NCBI GenBank assembly: GCA_018268135.1
Contig: JAFDXD010000087.1
Coordinates: 1 to 40,674 of the forward strand
DNA from: Bacteroidota bacterium
GTDB lineage: Bacteria; Bacteroidota; Bacteroidia; Chitinophagales; Chitinophagaceae
Direction of reading: 5' to 3'
DNA: 40,674 nt
Part shown: piece by piece, positions 1 through 7,272 of the stretch
How positions within the stretch are numbered: position 1 is the stretch's first letter
How the letters are laid out: the number at the start of each line of letters is the position of its first letter
The notes under the pieces: generated by a model
Database searches by the model: none
Told to the model about the DNA's origin: nothing
Seen by the model: the letters and a program-made list of their open reading frames with translations, nothing else
Made by a program: the position numbers and the translations under genes

Positions 1-617
1 AAAAAAATAAAGAGGGAAAACAGGTAATTATTTATACGACTAACCCGGTGCAGCAAGATGCTTATATACAACAAGCTACGAGCAAAGGGTATAGTGTAGT
101 AAAAGCCGAGACCCTTGTAGATGCTGCATTTATAAATAGTGTAGAAATGAAATGGAGCGATGTGCTGTTTACAAGAGTAGATGCTGATATAGCAGACAAC
201 CTGATTGATAAGGCGGAAGCAGCTGAAAGTGTTTTAAGCAAAGAAGATGCAGAAAAATTAAAAAAATTATTTGAACAACCGCAGGAAGGTTTGCATATAA
301 ATGTAGAAGTAAAAGGGTTAAGCAATGATGCACCACCGGTAACGGCTACACGCCCCGAGCAAATGAGGCGAATGAAAGATATGGCAGCAGTAGGAGGAGG
401 AATGGCAGCATTTTATGCTCAAATGCCTGATGAGGTAACCATTACGGTAAATGGCAATCACCCGGTGTATAAAAATATTTTGGCGCAGCCGCAAGAGGAA
501 TTGCAGGAGAAACAAGTAAAAAATCTTGCCAGCCTTGCATTATTATCTCAAGGGTTATTAACGGGCAAAAGCCTTACTGATTTTATAAGCAGAAGCGTAG
601 AATTAATGGAGAAGTAA
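1..617 (+). CDS. htpG: Molecular chaperone HtpG (Hsp90), C-terminal part, 5' truncated by window edge
   Basis: This is the C-terminal third of bacterial Hsp90, an ATP-dependent cytosolic chaperone dimer. The reading frame is already open at base 3 (KNKEGKQVIIYTTNP precedes the GTG at 48), so the GTG is internal and the gene enters from the left. The visible part starts in the middle domain (the IYTT...QDAYIQQATSKGYSVV segment resembles the HtpG stretch that shifts client segments) and continues into the C-terminal dimerisation region with a helical ending (LASLALLSQGLLTGKSLTDFISRSVELM). The ATPase domain lies outside the window. It ends with TAA, followed by a strong shared hairpin terminator, and it faces a convergent methyltransferase gene. 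Identification rests on overall sequence pattern; the family is clear. Confidence 0.87.
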   Translation, partial: KNKEGKQVIIYTTNPVQQDAYIQQATSKGYSVVKAETLVDAAFINSVEMKWSDVLFTRVDADIADNLIDKAEAAESVLSKEDAEKLKKLFEQPQEGLHINVEVKGLSNDAPPVTATRPEQMRRMKDMAAVGGGMAAFYAQMPDEVTITVNGNHPVYKNILAQPQEELQEKQVKNLASLALLSQGLLTGKSLTDFISRSVELMEK

Positions 618-635
618 GCTGAACTTCATTTCTTT

Positions 636-667
636 AAATCCTCAATATTTTTATTGAGGATTTTTTA
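636..667. terminator. Bidirectional intrinsic terminator between convergent htpG and methyltransferase genes
   Basis: A perfect 12-bp inverted repeat (AAATCCTCAATA, 636-647, pairing with 652-663) encloses a TTTT loop. It is flanked by A-rich sequence on the left and a T run (661-666) on the right, so it can terminate on both strands. The stop codon of the minus-strand methyltransferase (651-653) sits at the loop/stem boundary. Confidence 0.85.
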
Positions 668-1325
668 TATACACAGCTGCTTCTAAATATTGCAGTGCTT
701 TTGTTTGGAATTCTTCTTCAAATCCATTATTAAGGAATAAATGTTTTTGAATTGGATTAAAATAAATAACAGTTATTTTTCTAGGTGACTTAAGAAGGCT
801 TTCATTTATATTATTAATTACTCCACTCATTATTGTTTCATCAAAAGGATTAAACATAAAAATGCAATCAACATCTTTAGCAATTTCAAAATAGAAAGCA
901 TCATTATGGATGATGGTAAAATTGATATCGGGAAAATGCAGCTTGGTTTTAGTAAGATTTAACTTAGCATCCTTACAAAATTCGTTTGAAAAATCTATGC
1001 CCGTTAATTTTTTTGCACCAAAGTATGCAGCCACACATAATGATCTTCCTTTACCACAGCCAATATCTACCAGGTGTTTGAATAAATGTATTTGTGTTTT
1101 TTTGAAAACAGCTTCCAGTAAATCGTAGCTGGCAGGCATATAGATAGTAGCATGTGAAATGTCAATATCTTTTGAAATCAATTTTTTTAATTCATCTGCC
1201 CCGGTTGTATTAATGCCATATTTTTTTTCTCCCCTTATTTCATTTTTAATAATATGGAAGGCAATTTTAATATTCCAATTGAAGGCTAAGTAAAAAAAAT
1301 ATTTGAGGAGTTTGAGATACTTCAT
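651..1325 (-). CDS. Class I SAM-dependent methyltransferase, unknown substrate
   Basis: A 224-residue protein with a Rossmann-type methyltransferase core. Motif I, VDIGCGKGR (about residues 86-94), binds S-adenosylmethionine. The acidic strand-2 end is LTGIDFS (108-113), and a motif IV-like segment CIFMFNPFDE (154-163) follows. About 60 N-terminal residues precede the core and start with a hydrophobic, aromatic-rich stretch (YFFYLAFNW) that may lie on the membrane. The YMPASYDLL segment before motif I recurs in small uncharacterised methyltransferases, some related to protein-lysine methyltransferases, but I cannot name the substrate. The gene follows recJ on the minus strand after a 93-bp gap, so it may be the last gene of that transcription unit. 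The ATG at 1325 is the only good start. Confidence 0.75.
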   Translation of the reverse strand: MKYLKLLKYFFYLAFNWNIKIAFHIIKNEIRGEKKYGINTTGADELKKLISKDIDISHATIYMPASYDLLEAVFKKTQIHLFKHLVDIGCGKGRSLCVAAYFGAKKLTGIDFSNEFCKDAKLNLTKTKLHFPDINFTIIHNDAFYFEIAKDVDCIFMFNPFDETIMSGVINNINESLLKSPRKITVIYFNPIQKHLFLNNGFEEEFQTKALQYLEAAVYIKNPQ

Positions 1326-1418
1326 TTGAAAGTTGATAACAATTGAGCAGAATATGTTTGGATGTGTTTGTTTAATGCTTGCAGTGATGTTTAAAAATTT
1401 AAATTTTAATACTGTTAT

Positions 1419-3128
1419 TTATTCACTTAGCCTGAAGTCAATCATTTTAAGCTGTAAATTTTTATTGCCGTTCCATTCATTTTCATCAATAGTAAATACT
1501 ATGTCGATGTGCTTTTGCATTTGAAGTAAATAAAATTTATCGGCCATATTAAAGCCAATGCCATTTAAAATAACATCATTCTGCTTTAGCACAAAACGAA
1601 CGTGCAGTTCTTTTAAAATTTTAGAGTAGCCGGTATCCATTACTTTTTTTGCAATAAATACCGGGCGCATATTTTGTGGACCAAAAGGCTCCATTTGACA
1701 AATGATATTATAGATACTTTCTTTAATTTCCGAAAATTGTATTTCGGCATCAATTATTATTTCAGGAACAAGAAGTTGTTCATCAATAGTAGAAGCTACC
1801 ACTTGTTCAAATTTATGGCTAAAGGCGGTTACATTTTCGGGAAGCATAGAAAGCCCTGCAGCAGCAAAATGACCGCCATATGCCAACAGGTACTCACGGC
1901 ACTCGTAAATAGCTTCGTACAAATTAAATCCGGGTACGCTACGGGCACTTCCTGACACTACATCACCATTTCGTGTAAGCACTACCGTTGGCCTGTAATA
2001 ATTTTCTATGAGCCTTGATGCTACAATGCCAACCACACCTTTGTGCCAATGTTCTTTATACACTACTGATGATTTTTTTGATATAGAATTCTTATCAGCC
2101 GCTATTATTTCAAGTGCTTCTTCAGTAATGCTACTGTCTGCTTCTTTGCGTTCACTATTATCAGCGTGGAGCATTTCTGCAAATTGCATGGCAGTATCTT
2201 CATCTTTTTCTATAAATAATTGCACCGCTTTCTTTGCATCGTCCATTCTGCCGGCAGCATTTACCCTTGGGGCTATTACAAATACTACATTTGAAATATT
2301 GAGATGTTTTTGAATGCCTCCTAATTTTATTAATGCTTTAATACCCGGGCAGGGATTTGTATTAATTTTTTGCAGCCCCAAATATGCCATCACCCTGTTT
2401 TCACCAGTCATGGGTACAATATCGGCAGCAATAGCGGTAGCTACAAGGTCTAAATATTGATACACATTATCTGACGGCAGCAATAATTTTTCTGTAAGAG
2501 CACACATTAATTTAAACCCCACACCGCATCCACATAATTCTTTGTAGGGGTAGTTGCAATCCATTTGTTTTGGGTTTAAAATTGCTACCGCTTTTGGAAT
2601 GTTATTGCCTGGCAAATGATGGTCGCATACAATAAAGTCGATGCCTAAGGTAGAAGCATATTCTATAAGTTCCACCGACTTGATGCCACAATCTAAACAT
2701 ATAATTAATGAAAAGTTATTGTCATGGGCATAATCAATGCCCATTTTACTTACCCCGTAGCCTTCTTTATATCGGTGGGGGATGTAAAAATCCACCAACT
2801 CCGGGCTGTGTATGGACTTTATAAAACTGTACATAGATGCTACAGCCGTGGTGCCATCAACATCATAATCGCCAAATACTAAGATTTTTTCATGATTGTT
2901 CAATGCTGTAGAAATACGGATTACAGCCTTATCCATATCTTTCATCAGCCAGGGACTATGTAGCATTTGGGGATTTGGCCTAAAATAATCTTTGGCTAAT
3001 TGAAAAGTAGTGAACCCCCTTTGCACTAATATTTTGCAAAGTGTAAGACTGATGCCTAAAGCTTTGTGTAAATGCTCGGCCTCATTGTTTTCAGAGGGCA
3101 ATAAGGTCCATCTTTTTTTCACATTCAA
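1419..3128 (-). CDS. recJ: Single-stranded-DNA-specific exonuclease RecJ
   Basis: RecJ degrades single-stranded DNA 5' to 3' in recombination and repair. The 569-residue protein has the DHH phosphoesterase motifs: GDYDVDGTT (D87, D89, D91), the DHH signature VCDHHLPG (D169-H171) and a strand ending in VNAAGRMDDA (289-298). The DHHA1 part follows, with HKGVVGIVASRL (362-373) and YGGHFAAAG (417-425), and then a C-terminal OB-like region. Length and order match the family. There is no in-frame ATG near the N terminus: the start is TTG at 3128, whose bases overlap the TGA stop of the upstream prenyltransferase gene (TTGA), or GTG at 3122. Translational coupling with that gene is likely. Confidence 0.95.
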   Translation of the reverse strand: MNVKKRWTLLPSENNEAEHLHKALGISLTLCKILVQRGFTTFQLAKDYFRPNPQMLHSPWLMKDMDKAVIRISTALNNHEKILVFGDYDVDGTTAVASMYSFIKSIHSPELVDFYIPHRYKEGYGVSKMGIDYAHDNNFSLIICLDCGIKSVELIEYASTLGIDFIVCDHHLPGNNIPKAVAILNPKQMDCNYPYKELCGCGVGFKLMCALTEKLLLPSDNVYQYLDLVATAIAADIVPMTGENRVMAYLGLQKINTNPCPGIKALIKLGGIQKHLNISNVVFVIAPRVNAAGRMDDAKKAVQLFIEKDEDTAMQFAEMLHADNSERKEADSSITEEALEIIAADKNSISKKSSVVYKEHWHKGVVGIVASRLIENYYRPTVVLTRNGDVVSGSARSVPGFNLYEAIYECREYLLAYGGHFAAAGLSMLPENVTAFSHKFEQVVASTIDEQLLVPEIIIDAEIQFSEIKESIYNIICQMEPFGPQNMRPVFIAKKVMDTGYSKILKELHVRFVLKQNDVILNGIGFNMADKFYLLQMQKHIDIVFTIDENEWNGNKNLQLKMIDFRLSE

Positions 3129-4090
3129 TATTTTCTGTCTGTGGTAAATCTTACTAATTCTTCCAGAGCTGCCCTTTCGGGAGACGGATTAAAGTTGTTT
3201 AAAATCTCAAGGGCTTCATCCCGGTACTGTTGCATTTTTAATTCTGCGTAATTTATTCCCCCATTTTTTGCAACAATATCCACAACTTCTTTAACCCTTG
3301 CTTTATTTTTATTTTCATTTTTAATGATATAAATAATTTTTCGGGCAGTTTTTTTGTCAATATTGTTGAGTGTATAAATTAATGGTAAAGTAAGTTTTTT
3401 TTCCTGGATATCATTGCCTGTAGGTTTGCCAATGTCTGAAGATCCGTAATCAAAAAGATCATCTTTAATTTGAAAAGCAATACCTACTTTTTCGCCAAAT
3501 AATTTCATTTGATTTGTAATATCCTGGTTCTTTGTAGTGCTGTAGGCGCCCACAGCACATGCAGAAGATAACAGGGAGGCAGTTTTATTTTTTATGATTT
3601 CAAAATAAACAGATTCATCCAGGTTAAGTTTTCTTGATTTTTCAATTTGCAATAATTCCCCTTCACTCATTTTTCTAACAGCGTCAGAAAGTATTTGCAA
3701 GTGTTCAAAATCGCTGTTTTCAGTAGAGAGCAATAGGCCTTTAGATAGTAGGTAATCGCCCACCAATACAGCAATTTTGTTTTTCCAAACTGCATTGATA
3801 GAAAAAAAACCCCTTCTTTCAAAAGATTCATCTACCACATCATCATGTACCAATGTGGCAGTATGAAGCATCTCTACAAGAGCAGCAGCCCTATAAGTAC
3901 TTTCATTAATGTCGCCATGCAGTTTGGCGCTTAAAAATACAAACATAGGCCTCAGTTGCTTCCCCTTACGTTTAATAATATATTTCATTATACTATCCAG
4001 TAAAGGGGTCTGGCTTTTTACAGCATCTGAAAACTTTTGCTCAAATATTTTAAGCTCTGCCGCAATGGTATCGGTAACATTTTTTATCAT
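3125..4090 (-). CDS. Polyprenyl diphosphate synthase (trans-isoprenyl chain elongation)
   Basis: A 321-residue all-alpha trans-prenyltransferase. It carries GKQLRP (43-48) for isopentenyl diphosphate binding, the first aspartate-rich motif HDDVVD (D83, D84, D87) and the second, KDDLFD (D210, D211, D214), followed by GKPTGND and the conserved KKLTLPLIY. It is best read as an octaprenyl/solanesyl-type synthase for the menaquinone side chain, because such genes (ispB/hepT-like) are the usual chromosomal copies in Bacteroidota; chain length cannot be read from sequence alone. It is the first gene of a minus-strand unit with recJ, overlapping by 4 nt. No clear -7 box is visible upstream in the 244-bp divergent gap. 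Confidence 0.9.
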   Translation of the reverse strand: MIKNVTDTIAAELKIFEQKFSDAVKSQTPLLDSIMKYIIKRKGKQLRPMFVFLSAKLHGDINESTYRAAALVEMLHTATLVHDDVVDESFERRGFFSINAVWKNKIAVLVGDYLLSKGLLLSTENSDFEHLQILSDAVRKMSEGELLQIEKSRKLNLDESVYFEIIKNKTASLLSSACAVGAYSTTKNQDITNQMKLFGEKVGIAFQIKDDLFDYGSSDIGKPTGNDIQEKKLTLPLIYTLNNIDKKTARKIIYIIKNENKNKARVKEVVDIVAKNGGINYAELKMQQYRDEALEILNNFNPSPERAALEELVRFTTDRKY

Positions 4091-4258
4091 AAAAGAAGCA
4101 ATTTAGGCTACCAAATGGCCACAAAAAATATTTTTTAAAAGAAAAATTGATTAAAGAAAAAATATGGCATGATGCAGCAATTTTTGATTGGTATAACTCT
4201 TGATATAACATAAAACAACTAATAGAATTGGCAGAATTATAAATTATTGCTAAAAAAA

Positions 4259-4289
4259 TTTGTAATTTAACCCTCGTTCTGTAAATTTG
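4259..4289 (+). promoter_or_regulatory. Bacteroidota-type promoter for the OmpA/TSP3 gene
   Basis: A TTG at 4260-4262 (-33 element) is followed after 19 nt by TAAATTTG (4282-4289), an exact match to the TAnnTTTG -7 consensus of the Bacteroidota primary sigma factor. Predicted transcription would start near 4294, leaving a leader of about 40 nt before ATG 4335. This is one of the two most complete promoters in the window, consistent with an abundant outer-membrane protein. Confidence 0.75.
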
Positions 4290-4334
4290 CAGCATTCAAA
4301 CTCGTATATTTAGAAATCTATCAATCATTAAGTT

Positions 4335-5909
4335 ATGACAAGCAAAAAGTACAAATTATTTTTAATCTTGTGTATGTTTCTGGCTACAGGGGCATTTGCA
4401 CAAACCGGAAGCAGCTATAATATATATGACTCTTCCGTAGTGCCGGCTAAAAGAATGGGCCAGCAAAATGAATTTTGGAACAATTCTTATGATTTTCCTG
4501 CAAAGCCACGTAATCAGTGGGAAATTGGTGGTTCTCTTGGTATTTTGACTGAGAGCAGTGATGTATCTTCTATCCCTTTCACTTTTCCTAATTTTGATGT
4601 TCATGTAAGAAAAGCGTTTGGTTACATTTTCTCCTTAAGGTTGCAGTATTTAAATGGTTCTGCAAAAGGTTTAAACTGGAATGCTTCTAGCAATTACAAC
4701 AAAAATCAGGCGCTTTACACACTTTATCACAGCCCTGGCGTAGTGTATTATAACTATAAAACTCATATCCAGGATTTAGGCCTGCAGGGTATATTTACCT
4801 TGAACAATGTTCGTTTTCACAAACAAAAAACCGGTATTGTAATATATGGTGGTGGCGGTATTGGCCTAACTGCATTTAATGCAAAAGTTAATGCTTTAGA
4901 TGCAAAAGGTAGCCCTTATACAGCTCTATATGCATCCACTTATTCTACTTATGGCCCTGGTTCTTATAAGCAAAGAAAAGACATCCGTAAAGCTTTGAAA
5001 AACGGAATGGATGATACTTATGAAACTGCAGCCGAAAATGAAAATAAAAGATGGCCACTTTTGGGTAACCAAACTTTGAAACCATCAGGTACTGTTTTAG
5101 CGGGTGTTGCCTTTAAATTAAGCAAAACAATTAACCTTGCTTTAGAAGACAGGTGGACATTTGTAAAAACTGACTTATTAGACGGACAGCAATGGCAGGA
5201 AAGCCCTACAGGCGATGCTGCTCAAACACGTGATTTTGATTCATACAACTATGCTTCATTAGGTATTAATGTAAATATTGGCAGCAAAGCTGTTGAGCCA
5301 TTATGGTGGTTAAACCCATTGGATTATGCATATAGCGAATTAAATAATCCAAAACACATGAAATTACCTAAACCTGTGTATAACGATGCAGATGGTGATG
5401 GTGTAATTGATGAATTAGACCGTGAGCCAAATACACCTGCAGGTTGCCCTGTAGATACACACGGTGTAAGTAAAGATACTGATGGTGATGGTGTTCCTGA
5501 TTGCAAAGACAAACAATTAATCACTCCTACAGAGTGCCAACCAGTAGATGCTGATGGTGTAGGTAAATGCCCAGACCCAGCTTGTTGCAAAAACATGACT
5601 GCTGTTGCAAATGCTTGCCCAACAGACTACCCAAGTGTTACATTTAAAGGAAACAGCGCTTCATTAAGCAACGATGCTAAAGCTTTATTAGCTACTACAG
5701 CAGCAAAAATGAAAGCAAACCCAACTTGTAATATTAATATAGATGGCTATCCTGAAGCTTCTAAAGCTTCTCAGTCATTAGCACAAAAAAGATTAGATGC
5801 CATTAAAAACTACCTTGTTGAAAAAGAAGGTATTAGCGCAGACAGGATTAGCACAAACCCTGTAGTTGGCGGTGGCGATAAAAATATAGTTGACATCAAG
5901 TCAAACTAA
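4335..5909 (+). CDS. OmpA-family outer membrane protein with thrombospondin type 3 repeats
   Basis: A 524-residue exported protein. It starts with a signal peptide (KKYKLFLILCMFLATGAFAQ, cleavage after about residue 23) and continues with roughly 300 residues of alternating aromatic/polar strands typical of an outer-membrane beta barrel. Then come calcium-binding type 3 repeats from about residue 351 (DADGDGVIDELD, DTDGDGVPDCKD) in a cysteine-rich stretch, and a C-terminal OmpA-like domain (about 435-524). That last domain is atypical: the usual TD..G motif is replaced by DGYPEAS, and the usual NRR-containing end is replaced by GGGDKNIVDIKSN, so peptidoglycan binding is uncertain. A strong promoter lies upstream and a strong terminator downstream, so it is a single-gene unit, probably highly expressed. 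Confidence 0.88.
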   Translation: MTSKKYKLFLILCMFLATGAFAQTGSSYNIYDSSVVPAKRMGQQNEFWNNSYDFPAKPRNQWEIGGSLGILTESSDVSSIPFTFPNFDVHVRKAFGYIFSLRLQYLNGSAKGLNWNASSNYNKNQALYTLYHSPGVVYYNYKTHIQDLGLQGIFTLNNVRFHKQKTGIVIYGGGGIGLTAFNAKVNALDAKGSPYTALYASTYSTYGPGSYKQRKDIRKALKNGMDDTYETAAENENKRWPLLGNQTLKPSGTVLAGVAFKLSKTINLALEDRWTFVKTDLLDGQQWQESPTGDAAQTRDFDSYNYASLGINVNIGSKAVEPLWWLNPLDYAYSELNNPKHMKLPKPVYNDADGDGVIDELDREPNTPAGCPVDTHGVSKDTDGDGVPDCKDKQLITPTECQPVDADGVGKCPDPACCKNMTAVANACPTDYPSVTFKGNSASLSNDAKALLATTAAKMKANPTCNINIDGYPEASKASQSLAQKRLDAIKNYLVEKEGISADRISTNPVVGGGDKNIVDIKSN

Positions 5910-5943
5910 ACTAAGTTTTAATTCCACTTTTTGCTCAATGATG

Positions 5944-5972
5944 AAACCCTCCCGGTTCGGGAGGGTTTTTTT
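5944..5972 (+). terminator. Intrinsic terminator after OmpA/TSP3 gene
   Basis: An 11-bp perfect stem, AAACCCTCCCG (5944-5954) with CGGGAGGGTTT (5958-5968), has a 3-nt loop and runs into seven T residues (5966-5972). It lies 35 nt after the stop codon. Confidence 0.93.
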
Positions 5973-6044
5973 GGCTTTATAGTATCATTAACGATTGAAT
6001 TTTGGAGAATAATTAATTTAAGCTCATTTTTGATTTAAATCTAT

Positions 6045-6052
6045 TAATTTTG
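6045..6052 (+). promoter_or_regulatory. Putative -7 box of bamD
   Basis: TAATTTTG matches TAnnTTTG exactly and ends 9 nt before the ATG at 6062. No TTG lies at the usual 17-23 nt upstream. If used, the leader would be only about 5 nt, and the TTG at 6050 would sit inside the promoter, which argues for ATG 6062 as the bamD start. Confidence 0.5.
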
Positions 6053-6061
6053 CACTTCTTT

Positions 6062-6889
6062 ATGAGAATAATAAGAAATTTCCTGGCTTTATTTTTAGTG
6101 GTATGGGCATTGAGTTCTTGTAGTCAATTAACTAAAATTGAAAAGAGTAAAGATGCTGACTATAAGCTCACTAAGGCAGATGAATTTTATGCCAAGAAAA
6201 AATACAGGTATGCACAGCAATTATATGAAGAACTTTTTCCTTCATTTAAGGGCAGTCAAAAATTTGAAGATTTATATTACAAGTATGCATACTGCTTTTA
6301 TTATGACAAGACATATAGCGATGCAGAAAATTTGTTTAAAGGGTATTTAGAAACTTTTCCGAATAGCCCCAAGGCAGAAGAGGTAGATTATATGAGGTCA
6401 TATTGTTACTTCAAACAAAGCCCGAAGCTTGAGTTAGAGCAGGTAAATACGGTGAAGGCCATGAACATGATGCAAAGTTTTATCAATACGCATCCGGGTT
6501 CATTGAGAATAAAAGATGCCAATGAAGTTATTGAAAAATGTCGTGCTAAGCTTGAGCTTAAAGATGCCAGGGCGGCCGAATTGTATTATAACCTTACGCA
6601 ATACAGGGCAGCAGCATTAGCATTTGCAGATTTATTAAATTCTTATCCGGAATCTGCAAAAGCTGAGCAGTATAAACTGATGGTAGTAAAATCGTATTAC
6701 AAATTTGCAAAAATGAGTTACGAATCAAAGCAGGTAGAGAGGTTTGAAAAGGTTACAACAGAGTATGAAGATTTTGTTGACAGGTTTCCGGATAGTAAGC
6801 TTTTAAAAGAAGCAGAAGAATATAGCAACTTAAGTAAAAATCACATAAAAGAAATACAAAATGAGCAAATTACGTCGTCAGCTAAGTAG
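6062..6889 (+). CDS. bamD: Outer membrane protein assembly factor BamD (TPR lipoprotein)
   Basis: BamD is the essential lipoprotein of the BAM complex that inserts beta-barrel proteins into the outer membrane. From ATG 6062 the protein is 275 residues. It opens with a lipoprotein signal, RNFLALFLVVWALSSC (lipobox LSSC, lipidated Cys about residue 20), followed by tetratricopeptide-like helical repeats (ADEFYAKKKYRYAQQLYEELF, then ADFLNSYPESAKA-like later units, ending in YEDFVDRFPDSKLLKEAEEY). An upstream TTG at 6050 would extend it by four residues but lies in the predicted promoter. Its last 29 nt overlap the start of the rpoZ-like gene, a coupling that is usual in Bacteroidota. Family assignment is firm. 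Confidence 0.9.
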   Translation: MRIIRNFLALFLVVWALSSCSQLTKIEKSKDADYKLTKADEFYAKKKYRYAQQLYEELFPSFKGSQKFEDLYYKYAYCFYYDKTYSDAENLFKGYLETFPNSPKAEEVDYMRSYCYFKQSPKLELEQVNTVKAMNMMQSFINTHPGSLRIKDANEVIEKCRAKLELKDARAAELYYNLTQYRAAALAFADLLNSYPESAKAEQYKLMVVKSYYKFAKMSYESKQVERFEKVTTEYEDFVDRFPDSKLLKEAEEYSNLSKNHIKEIQNEQITSSAK

Positions 6890-7202
6890 CAATACAAGCA
6901 GTAGTGTAGAGCCCAAAAAATTGATTGACCTTAAAGACAGGACTGGTAATGTGTACGAGTCAATTGCAATAATTGCAAAAAGAGCAAACCAGATAAACAT
7001 TACAATAAAAGAAGAGCTTCATAACAAATTAGAAGAGTTTGCAAGCCATACAGACAGCCTTGAAGAAATACATGAAAATAAGGAACAAATTGAAATTTCT
7101 CGTGCGTATGAGCGTATGCCTAACCCAGCATTGTTGGCTACTACAGAGTTTTTGGAAGATAAGGTTTACTTCCGTAAAAATGATGAAGATCTTTTCAGCT
7201 AA
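6861..7202 (+). CDS. rpoZ: DNA-directed RNA polymerase omega-type subunit (Bacteroidota RpoZ-like)
   Basis: A 113-residue protein related to the omega/Rpb6 subunit that stabilises beta' during RNA polymerase assembly. The N-terminal half contains the RTGNVYESIAIIAKRANQI helix typical of omega. The C-terminal end, YERMPNPALLATTEFLEDKVYFR, is the conserved tail of the Bacteroidota version annotated as an RNA polymerase Rpb6/omega family protein. The start overlaps bamD by 29 nt in another frame. A terminator-like hairpin follows 39 nt after the stop, so bamD-rpoZ could end transcription there in part. Its beta and beta' partners are encoded at the other end of the window. Confidence 0.85.
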   Translation: MSKLRRQLSSNTSSSVEPKKLIDLKDRTGNVYESIAIIAKRANQINITIKEELHNKLEEFASHTDSLEEIHENKEQIEISRAYERMPNPALLATTEFLEDKVYFRKNDEDLFS

Positions 7203-7241
7203 TTATTTACAATAATCTTTTCAATAAGAAGTTATAATTTT

Positions 7242-7267
7242 AACGACGGCTATACACCGTCGTTTTT
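7242..7267 (+). terminator. Terminator-like hairpin immediately before coaBC (terminator or attenuator)
   Basis: The stem AACGACGG (7242-7249) pairs with CCGTCGTT (7257-7264), with a 7-nt loop and five T residues (7263-7267). It ends only 5 nt before the coaBC ATG at 7273. No convincing -7 box lies between this hairpin and the ATG, so coaBC transcription must either read through it or start upstream of it. The position also overlaps where a ribosome would bind. Confidence 0.7.
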
Positions 7268-7272
7268 AATTT

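Noticed and set aside
1326-1418. Possible terminator or promoter between recJ and the methyltransferase (AAAATTTAAATTTT palindrome)
   Set aside because: The palindrome is only A/T with no T tract following in the right direction, and no -7 box is convincing, so no feature was called.
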